This document shows positions 1 through 10,988 of a stretch of 64,000 nt of DNA, piece by piece. Source of the stretch: Trichostrongylus colubriformis. Lineage: Eukaryota; Nematoda; Chromadorea; Rhabditida; Trichostrongylidae. The notes under the pieces were generated by a model that was given only the letters and a program-made list of their open reading frames with translations, ran no database searches and was not told the DNA's origin. The stretch's first letter is position 1, and each line of letters starts with the position of its first letter. Made by a program: the position numbers and the translations under genes. The DNA lies in contig OZ022259.1 of assembly GCA_963978905.1 (NCBI GenBank), positions 12,276,001 to 12,340,000 on the forward strand. Reading direction: 5' to 3'.

Positions 1-742
1 TGATTCGCATTATTCCGTGAACTATTTCTTAAAGCATTTATTTTTCTACACAGATAGCTAGTAAGGGAGCCTAGCTCCAAGAAAAAAGCTTTGTGTGTAT
101 GAACAGAATCTGGGAAATTGAGAATTCTTCAAGCCATTGTACTTTTGCATCCTCCATTTCCCCGTTTACTATGTACTCATAACAAATTGAAGATCAGTCT
201 TATGTCCTCTATTATTAAGACGCTATCTGATGCCTGTCCTCCTGTTGAGCTGGATATAAGAACCAAAAGATGTCAACAGTCACATCACCACTTTGAGCCC
301 ACAGTGAGAAATGAGTATTATTTTCATGAAGGTGTCGGGACAGTCAAACTTTAATAAAGACAAGGCGAATCGTCAAATTTGAAGCGGAATCAATGGAGCC
401 CTGGCCATCACAATAAAAACCAAACTCCACTAATTGTAAGAGTGAATCCTTTTTGCGTGGCTCGACCAGCTCAGACCTTTCGTGGCTGTGGACACCTTCA
501 GACAGTTACCCTATCTGCCGAATTCAATTGATTTACGACAACCCTACTGGATCATCATCACGAGGTCGTAGTTTAGACTCGCTCTGAGGCACGAAAAATA
601 CTGAACAACCTTTTCGCCACACTCCCAAGGCTACCGTCCAGGCGAGTTCGCGACTTGTGATTTTGCGATTCAGCAATTATGCGATGTCGCAATTTCGCGC
701 GTGCTTGGCGATCCTGAGATTTTGCAGTGCCACAACTTCGAG

Positions 743-845
743 TAAGGAGTCGGGTGGCTTTGGTCGCCATTTGCACTGCTTGGTCGAGCTTGGTTGCGTG
801 GATAGCAAAATCGAAAAACTGCAAAGACGGTCGGTGCCTTAACGA
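743..845 (-). pseudogene. Decayed extra copy of ALDH9 exon 2
   Basis: This stretch repeats part of the ALDH9-paralogue exon 2 that lies about 220 bases away at 978-1123. A 22-base block covering the codons for DQAVQMA is identical, and weaker similarity continues on both sides, including the CCGTC...TTGCA start of the exon. The reading frame drifts after LDQAVQMATKA, there is no matching donor site, and the WGDLTAL and RGKILRKAAEIIR parts are missing. I read it as a tandem partial duplication of exon 2 that has decayed inside intron 2. A mutually exclusive alternative exon is less likely because the frame is not kept. Confidence 0.5.
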
Positions 846-977
846 TGACCCTTAAACGCTTATAGGGAGCATAAAGTGTCATGATTTTTTGATTCACACA
901 CAAAGATTTGGCCGGGGTTCAGTATTTAAACGAAAAGAAGTGGCAGCTGCACAATTTTGAACGCCACAAATGCTCAC

Positions 978-3096
978 CCTGATAATTTCAGCAGCTTTCC
1001 TTAGGATTTTTCCTCTCTGCAGCGCAGTGAGATCTCCCCACTCCGGTTGAGCTTCCGCTGCCATTTGCACTGCTTGGTCGACGGTATTTTTGTCAGCTAT
1101 TGGGCATTTTGCAACGACGGCACCTGAATCGAAGCTTTCGAAATTGTGTTGAGGTGACTAAAGGTTTTCTTGATGCTGTATCTTTTATTCTCCACCACAG
1201 CGAAACTGTATAACTAAAGGGCGATTGCAGGCGTGGGTTGTTAACAGGATAATTCAGTCGGTTGATCTCGAAGATCCTACTCTATATAATCCGCTTAGGA
1301 TGTCTGTCTGTGTGTCACGAAATTAGATATTATACGAAAAACGACCTGTGGAGATGGGGACAAGTGTGGGATTGGTAGGGCATATGACAAGAAGTAAAGA
1401 CCATACATGGACCAAGACAAACTCCATCCACGGTGGGTGGAGCGGGCACTGAAATGTTCCGTTTTTGGACCGAAAACTGTAATTTGGGTCCGTGCCCAAA
1501 CGTGGGGAGAAGATGGATTTAGGTCAGCGATGAGTTTCATTTTTGGTGGTGTGCGGAGCTTGGCGTGGATATTACATGGAAAACGACCTGTGGAGATGGG
1601 TAGTGTGGTATGGGTAGGGCATGGGACAAGAAGTAAAAACCACACATGGCCCATCTTAAGCTTTTCCCACGGTGGGCGGGTCGTGCAGTGAAACACTTTG
1701 TTCTAAAAAAAAGCAATTTCGATCGACCTGCTAACGCACATGGTGTTTCGCACACAGTAGTGTGTGCCAGTCAACTGGTGTCTCCATGGAAAGGGAACCT
1801 GAGCAGCAGCTAAATTCATCTAGGCAATGATACCTTTTCCTCAATCGCTTACAGATTTCATAATACTAAATGGATAAAGGAGAGGTAGAGGAATTCGCGG
1901 GGTGGTGATTTGGGTTGGAAAATGGAGGTAGTATTTTATGAAAGTTCGAATAACCACTTGTTTTTATTGATTTTCAATCGTTGAAGTAATCACTAAAAAG
2001 GAACTAGATATTTGGACTACTTCTAGCAACACTGCGATTAAACTTGTGATTTTTGAAGGGGAGAAATATCAATCATATAAAGGAATTGTGCACGGAAAAA
2101 TAAGTTTTTCTGTTTGCCATATATTTATGTTGCATTTGATTAATGAGGAACGCATGCAAAATTTCACGGGAAAAAGGGAGAATTCGCCCAATATACAGCT
2201 CATCAAAGTGGCGAAACCGCCCCGTCTTCCGTCGCGATCGAAGACGAAGAATAGGGCTTCACATACATTTCTACTCCTAATATACGTCTCCAACCGCGAC
2301 GGACGACGGGGCGGGCATTCACTCCGAGATTCCGTCCTTTCGGCCGCCACTTTGAACAGCTGTATCTTAGTCGGATACTTACTCTTTCTGATGAAACTTT
2401 GCATCAAGCAAATTCAACACAAACGTATGGAAAACAGGAGAAGTCATTTTTCGTGGACAATTCCTTTGATCATATCAACAACTTTGCATCAACCAAATAC
2501 GGGTACGGAAGGGAAGGCATATTCCAACACTTGACCCTGACTTCGAGGAGCTGTCTAACATTTATATGTGAAGAGATATTCGATCAATAGCATGGAAAGT
2601 CGATAATCATTTCCATGTGTACGCGTGATTAGACTGATGCGCGAATAAGGCATGGTATAGCTACTGAGGGCGCATCTATTGCCTTATTTTCTTTCAAAAG
2701 CTCAACGGTGACGTTCTTTTTAAAAAAAGCACTAAACCTCTTCGATGCTCGAGACCGCCAGCCTTCCTCCAGTGATGATGGCGATTACCTGTATCGACAG
2801 ACTATGCGAACCTTTTTTCACAATCAGGTCTGCCGTCTTTTTTTGGACAGACGCTAGGAAATGGAAGTCAACTGCACTCAGCTCACTCACCAGTAAACTG
2901 TTCTTCTATCACACTTCCTTAGTAAATTAAAATTGGAACATCTTAGACAGAATCTCACAAAGATCATGATATAGAGTTGTGTCTGACCTATTCGAGGCTC
3001 CATGACGTCAAAAGTCGTTGACCCGTCAATGGTGGTTCTTTTGCCATTAAGAAAGTATAAACCACCAGAGAGATCCGGAGGAGCTGTGAAAGACAT
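978..3096 (-). CDS. Aldehyde dehydrogenase 9-like paralogue, exons 1-2 only (3' part beyond window)
   Basis: Exon 1 is 3096-2988 (109 nt, ATG at 3096-3094, donor GTCAGA). Exon 2 is 1123-978 (146 nt, acceptor TTCAG, donor GTGAGC). Both exons have exactly the same length and phase as exons 1 and 2 of the complete ALDH9 gene at 31606. By my count the proteins match at 27 of 36 residues in exon 1 (shared LSGGLYFLNG and FDVMEPRI) and 40 of 48 in exon 2 (shared AVVAKCPIAD and RGKILRKAAEIIR). This is the N-terminal part of the NAD-binding domain. Exon 3 is not recognisable between 1 and 977, so the gene must continue left of the window or be truncated. It is transcribed away from the other copy. The substitutions look like those of a functional diverged paralogue, with no stops or frameshifts in the two exons. 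Confidence 0.85.
1332..1715 (+). repeat. Direct repeat pair in paralogue intron 1
   Basis: Two copies of a roughly 140-base unit lie at about 1337-1480 and 1574-1715. Both start with AAAACGACCTGTGGAGATGG and run through AGGGCAT..GACAAGAAGTAAA and CCACGGTGGG. The spacer of about 90 bases contains no recognisable gene. Open frames on both strands here are by-products of the duplication. The unit resembles an interspersed repeat, not part of the gene. Confidence 0.6.
2073..2479. mobile_element. Foldback MITE, family F1 (copy 1)
   Basis: The two ends are inverted repeats of about 90 bases: AAAGGAATTGTGCACGG near 2080 pairs with the complement near 2465, and TTTCACGGGAAA pairs with TTTCATCAGAAAG. 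The inner part contains CGCCCCGTCTTCCGTCGC and its inverted partner GCGACGGACGACGGGGCGGG. It sits inside intron 1 of the ALDH9 paralogue. Two related elements lie at 35995-36330 and 36905-38240 in the other ALDH9 gene, sharing the Y-TCAAAGTGGYG and GTGCAC..TTCCTTT blocks. No transposase is present. Confidence 0.7.
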
Positions 3097-3102
3097 CGTG
3101 GT

Positions 3103-3111
3103 CTGAAAAAA
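3103..3111 (-). promoter_or_regulatory. Putative spliced-leader acceptor of the ALDH9 paralogue
   Basis: On the - strand a run CTTTTTTCAG ends exactly 6 bases before the ATG at 3096. A strong acceptor this close to the start, with no upstream coding exon, is the usual nematode arrangement for trans-splicing of a spliced leader. The complete ALDH9 copy has the same arrangement with the same 6-base gap. This is inference from position and consensus; no transcript data are available. Confidence 0.55.
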
Positions 3112-3997
3112 GATTGAAATGGTGCATGACCAATGGAGCGGCTCTCCTCATCTTAGCAATCGAAGGTGAAATGGAGCTACATACATTGGAGCGATTTCAC
3201 CCACTCAGCTCAAATTTCAGAGGGACCAGAGCATATCGATGACTACGTAGTGATATGTAGACAATCAGGAGCTTATTAGATATGTTGTATCAAAAATCTC
3301 GTTTTTGTGGGGAGAGAACGATGATCGCAGAAGGTTATTGAAGGCAGCGATAGGGGAAATTCGGACGGAATGTGAAAAATGTAGTGGATGCTCAACAGAA
3401 AAAACGGGAGGAAATGGCCAAAGACCAGAGAAATAGAATGCTTTTCCACCGCTGATTCCCGACACGGACGACATTTCCGTCAAGAGGCAGGTAGTCCGAA
3501 CGAAAAGTCCATCGTCATGTGCCACGTAAACACTAGTAAATGTTGGAAATACGACAGCATCCATTTTCTGGAGTGAGTTTGACGCTGAAACTGCGAGAGC
3601 GCGCTGCAATACCTCCGATACTGCCGCATATCCTTGGCCGCTCTCATCGTAGCCAACCAGGAATCACGTCGCCTGGAGGCGGGGTCTGTCATCCAACTGT
3701 GTAAGGTGTTAAAGACACCAGAAGGAGGTAATTTTGGCCTACGGTAGAACAGACGTAGTGTGGACGAGTTCAAGTGGCCGCCATTGCACAAACTTCCCAA
3801 TTTGACGCCGTGGCATGGTGCCAAGAGAAGATGTTTCTTTTATGAATTTGCTTTTTCCTTTTACTTTTTCCTTTATTCTCTTACACTGTTTCTAGATGTA
3901 CTTTCATGAATGCTAATGTAGTTGGGAATGGCCACTCCACTGCGCTGGGAGTCAGATGCTACAACTAATGTTGGACCGGGGCCAGTCTCCTACAGCG
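3112..3997. other. Upstream region of ALDH9 paralogue, no gene seen
   Basis: This stretch should hold the promoter of the - strand paralogue. Open frames of 114 codons on the - strand (3265-3609 and 3480-3824) overlap in different frames and have no recognisable motif or splice context. No TATA box or known element stands out. Confidence 0.4.
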
Positions 3998-4170
3998 GGC
4001 AACTCGGAAAGTCAGTGCGATGGTGCGAATGAGGCGCGAATACACACCGCAGCGATGCACTTTTGAATTCGGGTTTTTTCACCGATTATCGCTTCTAACC
4101 TTCTGCGTTCATTACAAAATGCTCTTTTCTTTGTATTTTTCTCTTGTTTCGGACCCCTTCCGGTTCCTTT
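3998..4170 (+). repeat. Dispersed repeat R1, copy 1
   Basis: This roughly 175-base stretch matches 13809-13990 in the same orientation. Shared landmarks in order are GCAACTCGGAAAG, CGGGTTT, TTATCGCTTCTAACCTT, TCTTT..TTTTTC and CCGGTTCCTTTTAAC-like sequence. In the second copy it ends directly at the TTAA of a piggyBac-like element, so it may be flanking sequence that was duplicated, or the arm of a larger element. Confidence 0.55.
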
Positions 4171-4192
4171 AACCGTTACGCCGCCACTACAG

Positions 4193-4500
4193 CTCGGGGA
4201 CGGGTGGGGAGAAATCCGCCAAAAAATCGCGTCAGCAGCGTCGCACTCGCGGCGCCACCAGTACGACTTGCGAATCGATTTTGCTCTTGGGAGCCCGGCA
4301 GAGAGTGGCTGCGTCACTTCTGCACTCCAGCCATGCCACTCTGCCTCCTCCAGCCGCGCCACCCTGCCTCCTCCACCTTTGCCACACTGTCTCGCTTGAA
4401 GGCTGCCATGCCCTGCCACTGGTACTCGCACCAGCCGAGCCGCTCGCCGCGGGCGGCTACGCGATTTTTTGGCGGATTTCCCCCCACACCCCTCGGGGAC
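4193..4500. mobile_element. GC-rich MITE with 40-base inverted ends
   Basis: Left end CTCGGGGACGGGTGGGG and AAATCCGCCAAAAAATCGC are mirrored at 4461-4500 (GCGATTTTTTGGCGGATTT, CCCCTCGGGGAC). The interior is far more GC-rich than its surroundings. It carries a module (complement of AGGCAGGGTGGCA, AGTGACGCAGCCA, CTCTGCCGG) that recurs at 19750-19803 and 41880-41932 inside elements with different ends. The long open frames on both strands result from the base composition; no transposase motif is visible. Confidence 0.75.
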
Positions 4501-4785
4501 GCACTTTTCGTCGGCGCCGAAGCTTTTTCCATCCACAGGCTTAGGCTAAAATTGATATCCCTTTCTTCCACATGAAGAAACATCTGTCAAAGCATACGTC
4601 TCATCTGCTTTAGCCTGAGCCTAGGGAGGGAAAGAATCTTGACGACGACGCCATTACAATAAATATTGCTTGCAAACGGACGGAACTAATCAAAACAAAT
4701 GAGCTTCCATCACTCACCAATCATCAGAGAAAAAACATCACAGTAACTAAAGCACCTCCCTTTCAGACGTTTTATGAAGGAACTA

Positions 4786-6162
4786 TTGGGTTGGGGAATA
4801 AGTACTTGCGGTTTTTTTCAATCCCGTTTTTCACATTGTTTCCTTCATCTTTCAACAAAGCTTATATATGATTTCGATAGAGCCTTTCTTGCTCTATAAA
4901 ATGATACTATCTGTTTTTCGATTCCTTCGACTACCTAATATTTATGAGGTTTGGAAATAAATTAAGCTGAAGGCAAAAAATTGGCACTTGCGCACCTCAT
5001 CTTTCTTGTCTCCCATCGAGACCAAAAAATATCTGTGTATATGCTTCGATAGAGCTTTTTCAGGTCTACAGAATAGTACTACTTTTTGTTAGAATCGCTC
5101 ACCTTTTTGCTGTTTTTAAGACTCCCAAACGCAGTACTCGCAAAAGTGTGCGCTTTCGTTATCTTCTCTTCCTCGCCTACCGTCGAGATTAGGGAGAATG
5201 TGCATGTATGCATTCGATAGAGCTTTCTTTGCTCTACAAGGAGATACTACTCTTCTTTTGTATCCTCTCATACTTTAGCATGTAAGAATGAGTTTCCACC
5301 TGCTTTTCAAATCAAAATTATGTAATGAAAATAAATTTTTTGGCGGAGTGTTTTGTATCATTCGTTAGAGCTCTTTCCGCTCTACAATATAGTGTTTACG
5401 CTTTTTGTTCGAATTTATTTTTTCCATTTTCTAGGTTTTTTAAAAGTCGACGAAATCGAGCTCTTTTGTCACATGGTGTCGAGAATGCTCGATTTCGTCG
5501 ACTTTTAAATGATCTAAAAAATGGCAAAAATTGATTCGAACAAAAACCGTAAACACTATATTGTAGAGCGAAAAGGGCTCTTTCGAACAGTACAAAATAT
5601 TGTGTCAAAAAATTTATTTTCATTACGCAATTTTGAATTGAAAAGCAGGTGGAAACTCATTCTTACATGCCAAAATGTGAGAGGATACAAAAGAAGAGTG
5701 GTATCAATTTGTAGAGCAAAGAAAGCTCTATCGAATGCATACATGCACATTCTCCCTAATCTCGACGGTAGGCGAGGAAGAGAGAATAACGAAAGCGCAC
5801 ACTTTTGCGAGTACTGCGTTTGGGAGTAATAAAAAACAGCAAAAAGATGAGCGATTCTAACAAAAAGCAGTACCATTCTGTAGAGCTGAAAAGCTTTATA
5901 GAAGCATGTACACGGATATTTTTTGATCTCGATGGGAGACAAGAAAGATGAGTTGCGCAAGTGCCTATTTTTTGCCTTCAGATTAATTTATTTCCAAACC
6001 TCATAAATATCAGGTAGTCGAAGGAATCGAAAAACAGATAGTATCATTTTATAGAGCAAGAAAAGCTCTATCGAAATCATATATAAGCTTTGTTGAAAGA
6101 TGAAGGAAACAATGTGAAAAACGGGATTGAAAAAAACCGCAAGGACTTATTCCCCGACCCAA
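4786..6162. mobile_element. 1.38 kb foldback element with mariner-type ends
   Basis: Two arms of about 690 bases are near-perfect complements around a centre near 5478. The outer ends read TTGGGTTGGGGAATAAGTAC and, on the other side, the complement TTGGGTCGGGGAATAAGTCC. TA dinucleotides flank both sides (4784-4785 and 6163-6164), as expected for Tc1/mariner target duplication, and the end sequence resembles mariner termini. The arms contain repeated units around CGATAGAGC..TTTGCTCTA. Mirror-image open frames at 5325-5534 (+) and 5396-5623 (-) encode almost the same short peptide because of the palindrome; I do not regard them as genes. Confidence 0.85.
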
Positions 6163-6883
6163 TATTTTCCTAGCGGCCGCGGCATTATGCAAACGTCGAA
6201 TGGACTGCTTAACCGATGTTCGAATTCGATGAGAATCAATCAAAAACATGCCAAAGTACGATGTTTCTAGTTATCAATCAGTTTTTCGAATAGGAGGAAG
6301 ACAGCGCGCGATAAGGCTACGACAAGTTAACGATCAGAACGGCATTAATAATCGGTAACAATGGAGGGATCACATCGTTAGATCATTGATATCTCATGTA
6401 GAAAGATCTCTCATAAGCTGACAGATGAGCAGGTCAGCACGGCATCAATGAAATGGGAGGGCAATGAAGTGAGTAGAGGGGGGGGGGGCTGTTCACGGAA
6501 TTGACCGGCGGAGACCAAAAGTCAGTTAGAGATAGCGGGCACATGCCATATGTCTCTGAACAGGGTAGAGTGATAATTCAGCGGATGACCTTTGCTCAGG
6601 AAAATCGAACAGCACGAAAGGTTCAGTTCACCATAATTTTTGTGTCTCGTCGGGCTTCATAAAGTCCGACGAGACACGAAAAGAACACAAATGTGAAGAA
6701 AAAAAAACAGAGGGAACCTTCCTGAATTCTGAAAATAAGGTGTAGTAGTCTTTGACTGCGACTAGCTTACTGCCTATAAGCAAATATTTGGACACCTTTT
6801 AACGTGCTAACATCATCCGATAAGGTTGTTGTTACAATGGCGATTTCCCCAGTTGTTTCTTATCGCAATCGATATCATGCCTC
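6163..6883. other. Intergenic, one hairpin, no gene seen
   Basis: A hairpin at 6642-6677 has 12-base arms (GTGTCTCGTCGG and its complement) around a 12-base loop. There is a run of ten G at about 6479-6489. A NotI-type octamer GCGGCCGC near 6172 recurs near 16871. No coding signal is visible. Confidence 0.4.
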
Positions 6884-7050
6884 TTATCCACATACAACCA
6901 CCACTGCCCTGATTGCTGAATCGTAGATGAGTGTAGACCATCTTGAGGAGGTGGCCGCCATCTCATTTACGGCTTTTTTACGCGTTTGGTATGCGCGACA
7001 CGGTGATAGCACACACATTGCCGTTGTGAAAGAACCCATTCCTTCGCGGA
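6884..7050 (-). repeat. Dispersed repeat R2, copy 1 (inverted relative to copy 2)
   Basis: The - strand of this stretch matches 49780-49910 on the + strand. Both contain AACGCGT, ATGGTGGCGGCCACC-like sequence, TCAAGATGG, and CGATTCAGC followed by GTGTATGTGGG-like sequence. The open frames over both copies give partly similar peptides, so this may be a decayed mobile-element coding fragment. No family is recognisable. Confidence 0.55.
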
Positions 7051-8210
7051 TGGAACCAAGACCCATTTCATCGTGAACTGTGCCTTGAAAGGCACCGGAA
7101 GTGGGCAAGGAAGGGAGCGATTTTTAAGAAAAATTCCCTCTGTGAACGAATATTCGAGCTCAGAAAAGATGACGTGTAGCACATCTCGCTCTGAGAAACG
7201 TGTCTTTGGGGCGCTATAGCGATCCTAGCATGCTTCACTTCGACTGCACTGGCAGAGTTGTCTGCTGGCGGCGGGCAGAGAAAGCCGAAGCCACTGTAAT
7301 TTGATGCCGCGTAGGACGATCTTGATTTCAAATGATGATGTGAAACAAGGGAAGCAACACAGTAACAAATAGGTGCAATACTGAGAGGCAGAATGAGCGA
7401 GAGAGTAAGAAAAACGGTGTTCATAAAAAAAATAGAATTTATGGTAGACGTCCTTGACAAGGTGTGGGAGCGATCGCGGCAGACCGAACGAACTGCACTG
7501 CTACAGTAAGCCAAAATTGCACCGTCTCGGTGTGTTTGAAGGGCTAAAGTTTTCACTGAGTTGCAAATAATCTACATAATTTTCTAGCTCATACTCCGAT
7601 CACCCGAAAACTGACCACTGGCGCGCATTTATGAATTATTGATGCGATTAATAATTCTATTTTACATATACTCACAGTAAGAAAGGTTCAAGGCATAGCA
7701 AACAGCGACATTCCGACATACGTCAGCACTGGGGTTTATTCAGAATAAAATTTTTCTTCTCAAGTTCTTTGGTGTACATTGCTCTATGATTCATTCGGAA
7801 GGGTTCTTTTAGCTCTACAAGTACACATTTCGCTTTTATTTCTAGTGCGTTTCAGGTTAAGATTCAGGACCAGTTCGGGGTTTTTTTCGGGGTTCAGTTC
7901 ACATTATTTCACAATTTATTTTCAGCAGTAAGCTAATGAGTTCGGTCAATAATGCGCCCCGTCCTTATTCATTACCTTTTTTGAAGGTTTTCACTGGATT
8001 GGTATGAAAATAATCTAGATAGACAGAGCGAGACTGTCCAAAATCATCGGATTAATGCGGAAAAACCAAGTCTGGGAAAAGAGCAATGCGACTTCTCGAT
8101 CAGTCAGCCGGTGATACTTGTGAATGGGGTTGGGAGTAAATGCGGGACACATGTTTAATAGAATTTCTCGAAGTGAATTATAGTATTATTGAAGCTGAGG
8201 TAATGTGAAA
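7051..8210. other. No supported gene; one long - strand open frame
   Basis: The - strand is open for 162 codons from 7556 to 7068. It includes a hydrophobic stretch (LTLSLILPLSIAPICYCVASLV) but has mixed composition and no recognisable domain. No acceptor or donor supports an exon, so I treat it as chance or as a remnant next to repeat R2. The rest of the stretch shows nothing. Confidence 0.3.
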
Positions 8211-8275
8211 GGGGTTCCGGTAGTGTAATGGATTAGCACATATGCCCGGAAAGCATAGAGTGTGGGTTCGAGCAC
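8211..8275 (+). repeat. tRNA-derived repeat (SINE-like), 3'-truncated copy
   Basis: The sequence reads GGGGTTCCGGTAGTGTAATGGATTAGCAC, then an anticodon-type stem ATGC/GCAT around the 7-base loop CCGGAAA, then GTGGGTTCGAGC, which resembles a B box. It shares the A-box region TAGTGTAATGGATTAGCACATA and the same unusual loop with the full-length copy at 52944-53017. The acceptor 3' strand is missing, so it is not a functional tRNA gene. Confidence 0.65.
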
Positions 8276-8412
8276 TTTGTAACAACTTTCGCTTCGCGCG
8301 CTACGGCGAAAATCAGCAGCTAACAAATCAATAGTTTCAACAATCATAATAGTTTTTCATATTTTTGATTTTTGATAGTTGTTTATCGCCGCAGCTTGCG
8401 ATGCGAAAGTGA

Positions 8413-8539
8413 CTACAAGGATGCTGAATTATGGGCAAAAGCTTCGGTGTCGGACGGGACTCGAACCCGCACTTCATGAAGTGCGGGTTCGAGTCCCGTC
8501 CGACACCGAAGCTTTGCCCATAACTCAGCATCCTTGTAG
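8413..8539. repeat. Near-perfect palindrome made of the tRNA-like repeat's 3' half
   Basis: About 63 bases are followed immediately by their complement with only a few mismatches or indels (TGAATTATGGGC against GCCCATAACTCA). The inner part is the T arm and acceptor end of a tRNA-like sequence (GGGTTCGAGTCCCGTCCGAC), and the outer part is the tail CGAAGCTTTTGCCCATAACT that also follows the 52944-53017 copy. Two copies therefore seem joined head to head at the truncated 5' side. Confidence 0.75.
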
Positions 8540-8543
8540 TAAT

Positions 8544-9427
8544 AATTACAGTATTATAATTGATTGAAATTTTAGTTCAATTTTTGTCGACTGCACCTAT
8601 CACTATGCCAGCTCCAAAATCTGCCTTTTTGTGACGGACCCAAAAAGTGAACACATCATATTTGTGGAGCATATGAATTTTTTTTCGAAAGATGCATGCT
8701 GCACAGAATTCTAATTTGATAGAAGAAATTTTCAATCGATGGAAACGACATTGTTACGTCATGGAACGACACAGTAACTGTGCAGTCCTTCAATCATCGA
8801 ATCGTTTGGAGTAGTCAAAAAGAAGTCTAGTGTTTATTTACTCAATTATTATTGCCGGGTCAATCCCAAAAGGAAAACATAGGCAGAACTCGAGACAGTG
8901 CTGTCACCTATTTTTGAAACAATTTAAGTTAATTAAATTATAAAAAGCAAATGAGCACTCAGCCCCAAATTTGAATGTAGAAACCTGTGATTGGAAAGGC
9001 ACGTAAAACAGGGGTGAGGAGGGTGAGCATCCAGAAAGGCCAGCTAAGTGCGAATTATATTTATTCATTCATTCATTCAATATTCGAATCCATACAGGAG
9101 TAACTGGTAAGGCAAAAAAAACAAGCAAGAGGCCAAAAATGGCAGAAAAGGTCCATTCGAAGATTTGTGACCGATGGATGTGGTGGTGCGAGAAGGATGA
9201 GGTAGCAAATTTTAGGCCGTTGCTGACTCAGAAAGGATTTCTTATACTCAATCTTTTTGCTAAAAATGGGAGACGTATTCGTGCAGGAAGGTCCAGTTTT
9301 GTAAAGAGGAAGTAGCTGCGAACCGTGTGCAGTAAAGAATGTCTTCTCAGTGGACCACGCTAGTACCGCAGAATACTGATGTTTGACATAGAAATAGTTC
9401 GGAATGATTGATCAGTTCCGCCCTCAA
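8544..9427. other. Intergenic, no gene seen
   Basis: AT-rich sequence with a short ATTC repeat near 9063 and no open frame, RNA gene or inverted repeat that I can support. Confidence 0.4.
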
Positions 9428-9861
9428 AGGCACACCACTCGATAATCAGATTAGTGACTCACCTTCTAGGGGAGAGCAGGTCCTTGGATAACTGCTCAGA
9501 CTCCACATTTATTGCGGTAGCGCGGTGCACCCTCACGATGTTGTGCCTGCTTGAACACAACCAAACTACGCCCACCCAAGCAAATCACACTTGGCTCTAG
9601 AGGAACAAATTTCCGACGTGAAAACTGCCTTCATCATAAAACTGGCTGCTTCACTGAATTAGCATTTCCTTATCGCTTGTTTTCTTTTCCATGTGAGCGC
9701 CACGATCGAATGTTATTTGATTGAGTGGGCGTGGCTTGGCCTTCAAGCAGACGTAGCATCGTGAGGAGCACCGTGCAGCCGCAAAAAGGTGTAGCCTGAG
9801 CAGTTATCCAAGGACCTTATCGCCCAGTAAGCCACTAATCTGATTATCGCGAAGTGTGCCT
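9428..9861. mobile_element. Foldback MITE, family F2 (copy 1)
   Basis: The left end AGGCACACCACTCGATAATC pairs with GATTATCGCGAAGTGTGCCT at the right. A second block, GTCCTTGGATAACTGCTCAG, pairs with CTGAGCAGTTATCCAAGGAC, giving arms of about 120 bases around a 200-base centre. Copies with the same outer motif lie at 22493-22786 and 33159-33390. There is no coding capacity. Confidence 0.8.
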
Positions 9862-10537
9862 ATAACTCGCTACAAAAGAGTTTCAGAGACGTCTCACGAA
9901 GCAGATTTTAAAAAAAAAGCGATTCAAGAGAAGATTAAAAACATTGCAGCTCGAAAAACGGTAGCCGAAAAGAAATAAAAGGCGCGAGTTCCACAAAAGT
10001 GGCCTTTATATGTCAAACGAAGGGCTTTGTGTAGGTGCGGCGAGAATGGTGTAATCAATAACTACCACATAAAAACAATTTCAGCCCTAACAAGATAGCA
10101 TCTCATAATGGCTCAGTTTTCGGAAAAATCTTGGCACCGAGAGCAACTTCGATCCAAAGCCATTCCCTCTAACATCTACATAGACCCCGGAACCCACTAA
10201 CTATTGGAAGCGAGTAGGTTAAGAAATATTCAGTGTTCAGCTTTGCGAAAGACTTGAAAAGGTGGCCATTTCCTTGCTTGGGCTTGAAATCTGATTTTGC
10301 CTCACCCTAGACGTATACATTTAAAGTGTACAAACTGGTGATTGCAAGTATCAACAGCGTAAAATGAATGCCTCCAACTACATGAGAAGCCATTTTCAGG
10401 CTCATCAACTATCTCCTACGGCTTAGCCGTTAGTTGTAAGGCAAAACCGCACAAGAGCTGAAGCTCAGCACACCCACGTGATATTAGATTGGTCCATAAG
10501 TACAGAACCGCGTTGGTCGGTTTTCGTTTTCTATTTA
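9862..10537. other. Intergenic, no gene seen
   Basis: No open frame above 60 codons, no splice-bounded exon and no inverted repeat visible. Confidence 0.4.
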
Positions 10538-10988
10538 CAGTAGCGCTCAAAAGTCTTCGGCAAAACTTTTTTGTCATAACTTTTTCCTACTTGACCGAAT
10601 TTGACAAAATTTTCATATGTGGTGCCTGAACCTATTGTCAACATACTTACTACAACACCACCCAAAAAAAGAAAAAGGCTTTGTCAAGAAAAACGGCTTT
10701 CTTAACAAAAACAAAACGAGTAAGCCTCAGAGAACATCGATATTCTGTAGAGAAACCACGACTTTTGATAACAGCGGCACAGCGGGACGGCAGAGCAGTG
10801 GCACTCCAAAAGCAAAAAATTGCATTTAACCACGTAACTTAAACCGTTGAACGCCAAAATAGTATATTTAGTATGCAGTGCCTCCAAGTACAACACACTA
10901 CAATTTCTCTTAATCGGTCCAGTCGCAAAAAAGTTACAAGTGAAAAACCCAAGAAAAAACCATTTGGCCGAAGACTTTAGCGCTACTG
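10538..10988 (+). mobile_element. Tc1/mariner-type MITE, family F3 (copy 1)
   Basis: Terminal repeats CAGTAGCGCTCAAAAGTCTTCGGC (left) and the complement of GCCGAAGACTTTAGCGCTACTG (right) are flanked by TA on both sides. The element is 451 bases long. The interior shares a GTCATAACTTTTT block with copy 2 at 12613-13096, which lies in the opposite orientation. Non-autonomous; the open frames inside have no transposase motifs. Confidence 0.8.

Noticed and set aside
1295..1755. Several long open frames on both strands
   Set aside because: They follow the two direct-repeat units; the same peptide recurs because the DNA is duplicated.
4012..4583. Open frames of 87 to 174 codons on both strands
   Set aside because: They reflect the high GC content of the MITE at 4193-4500, which lowers stop-codon frequency in all frames.
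5325..5623. Two overlapping ORFs encoding almost the same peptide on opposite strands
   Set aside because: They are forced by the palindrome at the centre of the 4786-6162 foldback.
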